DNA of 64,000 bases from the NCBI GenBank assembly GCA_030435675.1, contig CM059622.1, forward strand, positions 5,270,001-5,334,000. Direction: 5' to 3'. Below, one piece after another: positions 27,894 through 38,511 of this stretch; position 1 is the stretch's first letter, and each line of letters begins with the position of its first letter. Source of the stretch: Steinernema hermaphroditum. Taxonomy: Eukaryota; Nematoda; Chromadorea; Rhabditida; Steinernematidae. The notes beneath the pieces were generated by a model. That model had not been told where the DNA came from. It searched no databases and saw only the letters and a program-made list of their open reading frames with translations. Both the position numbers and the translations under genes were made by a program.

Positions 27894-28959
27894 TTATAGC
27901 AACCTATGCAAAAACTGGTACATGCTGGAAATGCACCAGAGATACACGAATCCGACGTAGTAGACGATGAGTTGAGGCATTTCGGAAAGAACGGACCGCA
28001 GCGAGCGATGACGGCTCACGGTTAGAGGCACTTCTGGGTGGTTTTCGATGGTGACCGCCAAGGAGGTGTTGTTCGGAGAGGCTGCTGGAGGGGCGGAAGA
28101 GGTGGACGGAGAAGGATCAGGTTCAATCACTCTGGTTAGATTCTCTGAAAATGCCATATCTTCATCAGAATTGTGGTGATTCCTAAGGTCCAATGGGGCG
28201 AAATGGGCGATATGAATAATCAAAATGAAGTGCCCAAGATATATGTGATTCAGCATTCGAGCTGTGGAAAGTGCTTATATTTACGTCATCTTTTTCAAAA
28301 TGCCACATCATACAAATTTTTTTACAAAACAGAAGTGCTTTGTTTTTCTCGACACACTATATTGAACCATTTGACGTCAGAGAGCGCCCTGAATTTTTCA
28401 GTTCGGCGCTTTTTGCTCAAACACACCACAATTCAAGAGGTTGCACTTTAAAGTGCACTTTAGGAATTTCCTGAATTTTTAAATGTCCTTCACGACATTT
28501 CATTTTTCGGCTGAAATTGTGCTTTAAAAGTTGACTTCCGAAAAGCGATTAATTGGAAATCGCATCAAGTACAACCTTAAGATATAATATTTGTGTGCAC
28601 GAACACTACGCTTACCTACATTTAGTTGCACGGCTGCTTTGTCCTCGTCGACCACACGCGGCGTCTCCGGCACACCTGTCATGGAGAATCAATTAACCGA
28701 GCCAATTGGTGAGTGAGTGCCTACCAGCTTCTCGGCGAATGCCGCGGACGAGCTCTGCCATTGACTGATACTCGGTGGTATCGGTGGAGCTCCGCGCCGT
28801 GGCGAAGACATCGCGGGGAGACTTTTCGTCGCAGAAGTCGGAGAGCTTCTTCGGGGATGAGCGGAAACTCGGCGGGGAGGTGACCACAATCTGTGGGATC
28901 GGGGTTACGGTAACAGGTGGACGGGTTGATGACGCTGTGATTGTTGTTTGGATGGGTTC
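27894..28959 (-). CDS. Pro/Ser-rich protein with C-terminal membrane anchor (5' end missing)
   Basis: Three minus-strand exons join in phase: 28959-28725, 28675-28616 and 28144-27894. The introns are 49 and 471 nt with good GT..AG signals (TTCTAG, GACAG and TTTTCAG acceptors), giving 181 residues. The first is rich in Pro, Thr and Ser. The middle has the charged segment SMAELVRGIRREAG. The end has a single hydrophobic helix (QLIVYYVGFVYLWCISSMYQ) five residues before the stop, which is the layout of a tail-anchored protein facing the cytosol. I recognise no family. No ATG fits inside the first listed exon, so translation must start upstream in phase 0. A candidate exon at 29661-29629 has the right phase (MALRAGYDPAV, then a GTATGT donor) but is not proven. 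The consistent phases and introns are why I call this a gene. Confidence 0.55.
28442..28457. repeat. perfect 16-bp palindrome
   Basis: TGCACTTTAAAGTGCA reads the same on both strands. It lies in the 471-nt intron of the tail-anchored-protein gene. It could bind a dimeric protein or be chance. Confidence 0.7.
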
Positions 28960-31900
28960 CTAGAACAGATACAGGTTACAAATAGGGTTGAAGAATATTT
29001 GATTCGATTCAAATCACAAAAGATTGCGACTCAATCTGTAACCCTCGACCACCCGCACGAGGGCTAAACACAATGTCAATGAGCCAGGACGACCAGAGCA
29101 ATGTTAAGGCTGGCGAGAAGTAGTACACCTTGTTGATGGTGTATTTTTAGAGTTTTGGACACTTTTTCAACAATTTGTCCGATTCGGATATTCTAAAATC
29201 TTCTAATACTCGACAACCCTAGTCACTACGAATAGAAGAGTACAGGTCCTAGGAAATGAAAACCGTGCCCGTTTTTACATAGAACAGCTTTAAACCTGTG
29301 TTTTATAGCGCTACGTTGTCCCATGGTATTCCATCAGTTTCCATCTAGGAAAAACAAATTATGGCTAGCCTTCGTCAAGCTATTCATTAAAGTGTAATTT
29401 GAAACGGCTTCAATACATATGACTCAGTGAGCAATTAATGAAATACGTATACATCTGAGTCAGTGTGAAATCCAAGTAATCAAAACAAAAAGTGCGATAC
29501 TGTGTATAAGAAATGCGCAAAGAAATATGACAATAACAATCTCCAAGCCAGTATTTCCCACCATACTCTTTCGTCATGACCAAGCAGCATAGTAGCAGCT
29601 CTCCAAGCCTACCATATAGACTACATACCACCGCAGGATCATAACCGGCTCTCAGTGCCATCTAAGTGAGGAATGCCGCGCATCCGTTCGATGAGTTCTC
29701 CTCCATTTTTAGGATGAGCCGATTGCACAGAAACACGAAAGGTGTAGTACACAAGCAACACTTGAATTGACAGAAAAATTACATTCAAATAATCGTCACG
29801 AATAATACAGCTTTCATCTATATTTGTAAGTAGATTCACTCTGTTCTTACTCTGAAATTCGTCTTACATCTACTTACTTAACGGTTCTAAACCATGCCTT
29901 TCAGAGTCAAGCGCATAGTCATTATTTTTCACCTGCCCTTAATTATAACCACACGAGTAATCGAATAACAATCATCACAAATCGATTAGTCGATTTTTAT
30001 AATGCTAAGTCACAGGTGTTTGATCACTATTTTTCACTTCATTCCTTTGTTATTACAATAGAGCTCAGACCCAGATTTCAAATCCTTCAAAACATGCCTC
30101 TCAGACTCATGCTCATCGGAAAGATAAATTTGTATGTGTGGTAAATCCAGTCACAGATTACAGATATTACTATCCAATTGTTTGAAATTTAAGAAAATTT
30201 TGGTTTGGTTTCTGGTTCAACTTTCACTTCTGACCCTTCTCATAATATACACAGAACGTTTGTGCAGGCAATCTAATCGAAACACGTATCAAATCAAATA
30301 TTCACTATTCCATTACTGCTGCACGCATGCTGTCGTTGCATGTTTCAGAGGTCAACCCGTTTATTTCCTGTGGCATCGAGTAATCTCACTGTCAATTACT
30401 TCCTGACATCACAGCCCGCTTTTAACCACCTCCCATGGATCAACTAAACACCTATGGAATCCGCTGGGGCATCAATTACACACAAAAACAAACGCACCTG
30501 CGTGACGTCGGGTGGCGTCCTCTCTGCTTTGTCTTCGAATTTTTTAGGGCTGCGGCAGCATCCGCAAAAAACGGAAGGCGTCGGCATAGGGGCTTCTTTG
30601 GCGCTCGGCATCACCTCTCACATCGCTTATCGGCCCTGCAACCAGGCGATATCACGGAGAACGAAGACTCCACTACAAGAGAACCACTCGAATCGCGGCG
30701 ACTATTATTCGTGGAGAGACGATAAAAGGAGCAACAAGCATGTGTCGAGGGCTTTAAATAAACAACAAGAATCGCGTTGATATCGATCGGGAGGATGCCC
30801 AGAGGGCATTAGGCTCGGTTTTGGCGTGAAAGGTCAATCGACGAGGGCTTCCACCCCCACCCAGGTTGCAACATTTAGTATTCTTTGACGACCGGGTGGC
30901 CAAGGAGCCGTTTCCCGTCGGAGCGAGAGTTGTCATTAGCAACGACACCCTTAGCTGGCGCGTCGGCTACCTGACGGTCGCCTGTGAGAAAAAAGGCGAA
31001 CGACGTTGTTACCGAGTCGTCACCAGGGGACCGTTCCAAACAACGCGTGAGTCACGACGTAATTATGCAGACGAAGGAGCTGCCGAAGGAGAACGACGCC
31101 GAGAGGAAGAAGTTACATCGATCGGCCGCCGAGACGGTATGCCGAGGTGGAAAGTCGCGTTTGTTTGAACAGTGAGGGCGAGGACAACGCGCGGAACAAG
31201 TGCGCGTTTGCCAGGAAAACCGTCAAGTGCGGAGTTTCCACGTCGAGTGGAATCACCGAGGGCATCGGGAGACGAGCGGTCGGGAATTATTCAGGCTCAA
31301 ACGTTTGCTAGGAAGAAGAGGAAATTAAACACTTCGAACCGATTGCGCACTTGAGATTTCGACTTTTTTGGTCAGCGGGAGTTGAAGGATACAGGAGAAA
31401 AGATAGGATAGCTTTGCCAAGACCTTGATTAGATTGTGGAGGAAATGTGGGAATCAGAAAATGAATCATAATTTGGTTGCGATAACAACTTACTTTCCCG
31501 TATCTGAGATATAACAATGCGTAGGGAAAGAGGCCAGAAGGAAAATACGGTGTCCACGAGCTGTATCTGTCGCTAAAAACTAGAATATTTCACACTGAGG
31601 GTAATAGTGGCTGCCTTAAGTTCCAAATCCAAGCGGTGCTTGATCGGACGTGGACATCGTCAATGAGATCGGTTTTGAAAAGGTAATGAGAGAGAATATC
31701 CTAGCAGTAAAACGAGAGAAGTTACCCTTCTTTGTTAAGAAACTCCTATTTTTCACAACAGTTCAAAAATGGAAAATTGTGATTATTGTGATAAGGGAAA
31801 TAAGTGAAGGCAAGTTGTCTCATGGAGTTAGTCCGTTAGTCTGTATGAGTATTTACCACTACTGGTGTCTTGTCGCCCGGGGGGCTACTTGGTACTTGGC

Positions 31901-33588
31901 TCATAGACTCATTAATTACAAAATCGATTATGCGGGTATCATTAGAAAGGAATGGCATTCACTCGGTTATGAATCATCCCGGAAGGGAAGGGAGTCTGAT
32001 AAGACAGTGCATGCGCGTTGATAAAGGAGTAAGTGCCGGGTGAAGTGAAGAAAATGGAACTCCTTTCAGTGTAAATATCACCAAGATAGAACAGCCTAAA
32101 AAGTCCACGAGTTGAGTGAATGTATTCGACCGTCGACAAGAAAGGTATTTAAGGCAAACTCCGGAAATGTCCTTCCACGATAACAACAAAAGTTGTCTAT
32201 CCGAGCACTCCTACGACACACAATCAGAGCAAAAACAGTGTTAGAGTCCGATCTTTGGCATCTATTGTAGTTTGCACAATGTGACGAGTAATTTCTTTGG
32301 TGCACTAAAGTCGTTCGTAAGCTGGTTGGCACTGTTTTCCGAGCTGAATTACGTACAAAATACAAATTGTCCATCGCCGTTTAGAAATGTAGGAGGCCAG
32401 ATCGTAGTTTAAGTCATTCATAGCTTCTGTTTTCATTTCTCAGTGCGATCTAATACATGTCACTTTTATGGGATCTAACGGAACGCTTTTGGGTTTGATG
32501 CGCACGCTAACGCACCTAGTGATTCGCCTTTTTAGGAATCCATAGAAGATGATTTATGGTTTATGTGAATATTTGGAAATCATTTCGTCTAGACGACAGT
32601 GATTTATTATATTTATGCGATTCGATTGGAATTCAAGAAGCCGTGGAGAATGCGAAGGACAGGGTTTAATGGCAGCCGAGACGCGGTTTAATTAGCTGAA
32701 CAATGCCAAACTTGGGAAATCTCTCAGTAGTCATTTAGAGCCAAAAGAGGAAAACAATAATTCACTGAGAATGGGTTCAGCGGCCGGACAAGGCCTCCAT
32801 CGGAAGGTGTAATTGGAAGGCTCAATGGAATTGTAGTACACGGCAAAGAAATCCATGGCACGCGATAGTACGACGCGATGAAGTGAAGCTTGCAGCTCAG
32901 ACACATAACCGAAATATGCGAATAATAATATTTCGCATTTATTTGAAATCTACGACGTATGTCCGACGTCACTGCGATGTCCATCCATGTGCATGAAAGA
33001 AGGACTGAAGGCAGGGAAAGAGACGCAATTTGATCCTTGTTAAAAAGGGGAATATGACCGAGTGTGAAAGCAGACGTGACTTTTTAAATGACGTCACTAG
33101 GACACCTGCGGAAGGGACACGGAAGCTGTATGCCTTAAACAATTTGAAAGGCATGTTTATAAGGATTTTACGGAGTGACAAAAAATGGAGAGAATCTATT
33201 ATTTGGCATTATCAAAACATATCATAGGATGTCAATTGGCGGCTACCTTGTGTATATCTTATAGGTGTGCCCTGATAAAGACATGCAGCTTTTGGGTGTA
33301 TTTACAAACACAACGTTGCCGCTTAGTTCAGCATCTTGTCGAACGGCCTTCTTGGATCTACAAGCTCGCTTTGTGCTTCACTCTCTATTTGTGGTTCTGC
33401 CTTCTGTTGACATAGACTCTTCATATAGTAGTCCGAAGCACAAATCCAGAAAACACAAGGCGAAAGGGTGCTAGTGGAAAACACCAACTATCAGCAATAG
33501 ACCTTCAGAAGTTAGTTCATGACTAAAAATCCTAAATATTTCAACCGCCTATGGTCTTTGTGTCTCTATGGTTACAAGTAGAGTTGTC

Positions 33589-33646
33589 CCGACCCGAAAA
33601 CCCGAACCCGAACCCGAACCCGAAACTTTCGGGTACCCGACCCAAG
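33589..33646. repeat. CCCGAA tandem repeat
   Basis: Four to five units of CCCGAA (33594-33624, one with extra A) are followed by the inverted motif TTTCGGGTACCCGACCC. GTTGTCCCGACCCG at the left edge resembles the ends of some transposons, but I found no matching second end. It is not the nematode telomere unit TTAGGC. Confidence 0.6.
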
Positions 33647-34849
33647 AAACTTACAACTTATAACTTGTAACTTACAAGAAATGATGACACGAAAAACAAT
33701 GGCATAGCATTGGCAGCAGGCAAAAACAGCAACTTTCTGTAGTGGCATCTGAGGAAAGCACTTTTATGGTTGACAAACACATGAGTTCTTGTTTTCCCTG
33801 TGGTTATATGTGGCTGAGATGGCGCCGCTGTTTTCCGTCTCCACAAACAAAAGAACCAAAAGTTATGAGATGACGCTTATCTTTCGTGTAAACACTCTCT
33901 TTCTTCACCGAACGGATTCATTTTTGTGTCCATGGGCGATAATTGTTTTCGGAAAACAAATGCGATTCCTTGGAATCTCTTTTTCGTATTTGAGAGTTGG
34001 TCATCTCTAATTCTTATCCACTGACTCGCCTTCCTAGGGCTTTTTCTGTTTCAACACAAGTTGTAGGTCAGAAATTTAACTCACTTAAATGGAACAGTGG
34101 CGCGCGTCGCCGCAACGGTTCGAGTGACCCACATTTCCCGATCGCTCGCTTTATTTTTACGTCATGGCGCAATCGAAAACATCGCCCTTCTGCGCGCAGC
34201 CACTTGGAAGAAGACGCGCCACTGTTTCCTTGCATGGAGAGGATGATGCGATTAGGTAAGCACTATGTCGTTTTTGTAAATCGCCCGAAAGGTTTTTATT
34301 GTATTGGGAAAGAACCTATCATGAGATAAGATAGCTTTGGTGAGGCCATGACTTCGAGATTTCAACGCGACCCATCGAGCCTACTATGGGTATAGGGTGA
34401 CATATAGGGTGACCGCCGTGACGAAGCAACCCATTAAGCCAAAGTACCCATTTGCTACATTTAGAAAATATTGCATCGCAACTTTTAATCTCTATCCATT
34501 CAACTTACAAAGGACATATCTTTGGCACAGGCAAACCACTAACTAGCAAGAGTAACAGATCTGCACGGATAGTCAACCTGCAGAAAGAAGGTAAACAGAG
34601 TTCACCAGAGATCCACTCCAACAGGATTGACGCAAAAAGCTATGTGAAACAATAGGCGTAAAAAGCCATAACACAATTAGTTGTGTAGAAACCGAAGTTT
34701 TTCTGTATAGGCGAAAAAAGAGCAATGATCGTTTAACGCCCTTCAAGTGAAACCTCCAAGTGCCTTGAGCTCAATTTTCTGATAGGTGATATTTTGAAAA
34801 AATTGATTGAAGATGATACTAAGATATCTTTAGCAATCAATTTATGGCT

Positions 34850-34910
34850 CTTTCACAAGGTGCCCTTACCGGCGCCGTCTCCGGCGCCGGCGCCGGCGAG
34901 CTTGTGAAAG
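34850..34910. mobile_element. GC-rich fold-back element, copy 1
   Basis: CTTTCACAAG (34850-34859) and its exact reverse complement CTTGTGAAAG (34901-34910) enclose a core of repeated GGCGCC and CCGG units that is itself palindromic. A related structure lies near 37.43 kb. The layout suggests a tiny fold-back or miniature element. Confidence 0.55.
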
Positions 34911-35395
34911 ATACATTATATGACCGATAAGGTCACTTCATAATAGGATAATTATGCACGTGCACAGTTTTCGGGCCGGTTTTTTAAATGCAAGAATAGT
35001 ATGAGGACTATGGAGTGCGAAAATTAGACCATTAAAATGATTTTCTACACAATTAGAAGGTGTTTTCATTTATAAGGGTTTTTGTTTTGTGCATTCTACC
35101 TGGAAAGTTTTTAATGCTTTAAAAGGACGAAATATAATAGTCATTAGTTAAACCTTGACACTGTAATATTTGGTTAAATTTTGTCACGCCAAGCACGCAG
35201 GTAGAGACACATGTGAAACTCAGTGAAACATGGATATCACGCAATCAACGCGAACACAGTCAAACGTCGTTCTGAGGGCGAATCCATAAACATGCAAATC
35301 ACAGCTGGTGATCCGATTAGGGCGTTAATGTGACTTGTGCAAAAAGAGAGTACAACACGAAGAGGAGAATGTGAGGAAATGATTGCTCTGTTTAG

Positions 35396-36917
35396 TGGCG
35401 CGCAACGTCCTTCTTTTTCTCCTGATCCTCACGTCGTTTGTTTGCTTTCTGCTCATCTCCGAGGTAATTCGCGCGAACTCGCGACGCCAGGAGATCAGCC
35501 GGCGGGAGAGCGCTTACTCCCTCCTGCAGCAAGTCAAGGTTTTTCCCCAGGGAGGTGAGTGGAACCCTAAAGTTAACAAGTACGCGAGGTTTAGGTGGTG
35601 ACGTCACTTTCGATCAACCATGGCGCATCGCAGACCCTCACATCGTCTACGATCGTAAAGAACTGCGTCAGAATCAGCGATACATTGTCAGCAACTTCAC
35701 TTACAGCAAAGGTGCAGCAAAAGAAGTTTTCTTTGAAATCATCACCGTTCAGGCCTTGGGAACCTGATGTTCCAATACGCCAGCCTCCGATCGATCGCGA
35801 ACCAAAACACGGCCAAGCTGATAATCCCGAGTAATTCGCTTCTGCGGCGCGCCTTTGACCTCGACGCCGTAATTGTCTCCTCCGAAATCAATGACCAGCT
35901 TCTGGAGGAGAACGCCCGATTCGCCGTCGAGTTTAAGGTAACAATGGGACACTGAAGCAGACGCCTATTCGAGAGTGTCTGTTTACTTTGCCAAAACCAG
36001 ATTTCCGTCGGGCAACTGTTCCGGTGATCTTTGTTTGGACTGTTTGTGGAAGTCACAAGTTGATCTTGTTAGGAAAATTGGGGATCTGGGTTCATTTTAT
36101 GGGATTGGCTGCTCGAAATCCATATACATGAAGGCACAAGAATGATAACGACTTCTGTTTAGGACTGCTGCAGCTACCATAAAGACCTTGAACTCTTCAC
36201 CAACCCTGACAGCAACGTGCAGGTTCTTCTGGGATACTTCCAGTCTTACCGCTACTTCCACCCCCACGACGAAGACCTAATCCGCGAGCAGTTCAAGTTC
36301 CTCCCGGAGATCGCCATCCGCGCCGAACAGATCATCCAAGACGCTCAGTTCGAGAAGTTCAATGGCGACACGAACAACAACAACTTCATAGGAGTAGACC
36401 AGGTGCAGAATGTCCCTGAGGGTTTCGGTAGTTGTAATGGATCGGTCCAATCACAAAAATGAGGAATTTAGACGACAACTACTACTACGTAGGAGTGCAT
36501 GTACGCCGCGGAATGGACATCACCTGGAACAGCCGCAACATAAAGCACGGCCACACCGTAGCCTCCAAGGCGTATCTCGATAACGCCATGGATTATTTCC
36601 GCCGAAAGTACAAGGACAAGGTGGTGTTCATCATCTGCAGCGACGATCTCGCTTGGACGATGAAGAACATCCCCAAGAGCTCCGCTGGCCGGGGAGAGAT
36701 CTTCTACTCGGACGGGGCCTTCCGGGAAGTCGACATGGCCCTTCTCTCGCAATGTAACGAAACCATCGGGTCGACGGGAACGTTCTCCTGGTGGGGAGGC
36801 TACTTGTCCGCTGGAGAGGTCACCTACTACAAGAACTGGCCATACAAAGGTTCGATGCTGGACAAAATGATCGACAAGCAGAACTATTTCCTGGACGAAT
36901 GGATCGCCATGGAGTAA
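35396..36917 (+). CDS. GT11 family alpha-1,2-fucosyltransferase
   Basis: Exons: 35396-35554, 35595-35711, 35753-35937, 36163-36427 and 36472-36917. The introns are 40, 41, 225 and 44 nt and every join keeps phase. About 390 residues. The N-terminus is a short tail and one hydrophobic helix (LLFLLILTSFVCFLLIS), the signal anchor of a Golgi type II enzyme. GLGNLMFQYASL near residue 93 and YYVGVHVRRG near residue 246 are the family signatures for the GDP-fucose fold, and GTFSWWGGYLSAGEVTYYK near the end is the conserved C-terminal block. The enzyme should transfer fucose from GDP-fucose onto galactose of glycans. The conserved HxRRxD motif reads HVRRGMD here, with Met in the Asp position and Asp one residue later. 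The first listed exon begins with TG after a TTTAG acceptor, and an in-frame stop lies just upstream. The start codon must therefore be split by an intron (A|TG) or lie in an unidentified upstream exon. Confidence 0.9.
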
Positions 36918-36978
36918 TAATAGTAATAATAATAAATAATAATTGTTTGTAAATTGGTCCTTGAATCAGGGTTGTCAT

Positions 36979-36984
36979 AATAAA
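36979..36984 (+). terminator. poly(A) signal of the fucosyltransferase gene
   Basis: AATAAA lies 62 nt after the stop codon, a normal nematode spacing. Confidence 0.7.
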
Positions 36985-37425
36985 ACACTTCGATTGAAAC
37001 TGCACGAGGAACTGCGTCACGAAGAGCGGCATCTTTTCTCAATAATAGAAATGCCAAAAATGAATCAACCATGTGAATCTGGCATAGTGAACCAAAAGCA
37101 GGAGATCGAAGCGAGCATCGTTTTCATAGTTCTCTTACAGTATAGGCCTATACCTAGTGATTTAAGATGTTGAGCTATGTTCCGCGCGCTTAGTTCACGA
37201 AACTGAATTTACCACATTTCTATCGGAATATCCTTTCAAAAGTGACCAAAATTAAACAAAACAGTGATACCTTATTACATTGCGTTCACCGCTCGCACAA
37301 GTCGGCTTCCCTGAAGCCTTGCTTTTAAACAAGTGGACTATAATGTTGATGAATAAACGATCGAATTGGTTTCCTTTGAAAGTTTTGCATGGATCTTGGC
37401 ACGGAGTAACGGCGGCGCCGGCGCC

Positions 37426-37469
37426 TTTTCACATACAAGACGGTGCCGGTGACGGCGACCTTGTGAAAT
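37426..37469. mobile_element. GC-rich fold-back element, copy 2
   Basis: TTTTCACATACAAG (37426-37439) and CTTGTGAAAT (37460-37469) flank a GC-rich centre, with GGCGCCGGCGCC just to the left. Ends and core composition match copy 1 at 34.85 kb, but the copies are not identical. Confidence 0.45.
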
Positions 37470-37757
37470 ATACTTAACAAACTAAGCCAAACGGAGTCGA
37501 GGATAGACCACGTAAAGCCGGATGTGTCATTTGAAAGTGAGAATCTTATAAAGAAATCACGCAGGAGGATGTAGAGGAATAAGAAGATCCACTGATTGAT
37601 GTTCATTTATGATCTTTCCTTGTTTTTCGAAAGTCATTCGACCAAACATTGTCAGTGTCTTGGATTATTCCTATCCATAGATTAATACTCCCTTTGCTTG
37701 CCGAATGCGCTATTCGACATGATATTACATAAAACTTGAAAGCAAAACAAAAGAATT

Positions 37758-37831
37758 TGCCGCCAGCAGGGGTCGAACCTGCGACCTTGGGCTTATTAGA
37801 CCCACGCTCTAACCGACTGAGCTATGGCGGC
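37758..37831 (-). tRNA. tRNA-Ile (anticodon AAU)
   Basis: A complete 74-nt cloverleaf on the minus strand. The acceptor arm pairs GCCGCCA with TGGCGGC, followed by discriminator A. The D-arm is GCTC/GAGC. The anticodon arm pairs TGGGT with GCCCA around the loop CTAATAA, so the anticodon is AAT, reading the Ile codon AUU after A-to-I editing. The T-arm is GCAGG-TTCGACC-CCTGC. There is no intron and the internal A and B boxes for RNA polymerase III are intact. It stands alone between the fucosyltransferase and scavenger-receptor genes, on the opposite strand. Confidence 0.97.
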
Positions 37832-38276
37832 TGCATCATCAAGAAGAAAGATCGTTGTCACTAGGAGAGTGTCATTTCCTGCTGTCATATCAGCGATTAT
37901 TCACATGAATCGACCAAAGTACCTTTGCCTAGACAGCTCTCGATTGGCGAAAAAGCAAATAAAGGCCGTTTATACTCATGGCTAACCACTGGCTATCATG
38001 CTTCTAAGCACCTTGTTACATATTTTGCACACTCTTATCGAGAATACTTACCGTGCCGTGCAAACTTATGCAATCTGGCCGATACAAAGTTCAGAACTGC
38101 ATATTTGCGACTATCTTACGCTCTTTTCATAGAAAAAATAACAGAAAACTCAAATGATTTACGTAGGCAGTGATCTAAAAATGAAAGGAATTGTTGGATA
38201 GGAAAGCTGGGAATGGAAGTAAAAGAATGATGTTGACAGAACCCATATGACCTTTACATAATTCCCTCTCTTTCGC

Positions 38277-38424
38277 CCTTATCACTCCTGCGAGCAGTAA
38301 AGAATATGTCCTGATTTATGTGCTGACTCTACTTTGCGGCGTCGCCGCCACGCACGACATAGTTAACTCTCCGAGGCAGCCATCTCTTCGCTTTCATGTC
38401 GGCCCCCTCCAATCGCTGATAAGA
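38277..38424 (+). promoter_or_regulatory. GATA-factor sites upstream of the CD36-type gene
   Basis: CTGATAAGA at 38416-38424, 87 nt before the start codon, matches the extended TGATAA site used by intestinal GATA factors such as C. elegans ELT-2. CTTATCAC near 38278-38285 is a second site on the other strand. Intestinal expression of the downstream gene is inferred from this and from the known roles of the family. Confidence 0.45.
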
Positions 38425-38511
38425 GCGTTTAATCAGCGATTCCGCAGTTGCACAGATTTTTCACAGACCGCAGATTCTTCCCTTTCTAATAGTTAACGGT
38501 CGGCGGCGGCA

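Larger units (their letters stand above)
28960..35395. other. spacer without a supported complete gene
   Basis: AT-rich except for a GC-rich block at about 30,450-31,350, which contains a CRE-like TGACGTC and GATA motifs. Three short segments look like first exons (29661-29629 minus, 31065-31136 plus, 34164-34255 plus); none can be tied to downstream exons with confidence. A CCCGAA-type tandem repeat and a GC-rich fold-back element are listed separately. Confidence 0.5.

Noticed and set aside
29010..29140. A minus-strand stretch translating to a hydrophobic segment (YYFSPALTLLWSSWLIDIVF)
   Set aside because: No supporting splice sites in the needed phase and stops shortly upstream; it is probably chance.
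34100..34130. A GGTTCGA motif resembling a tRNA T-loop
   Set aside because: The flanking bases do not form a T-stem and no other cloverleaf arm is present.
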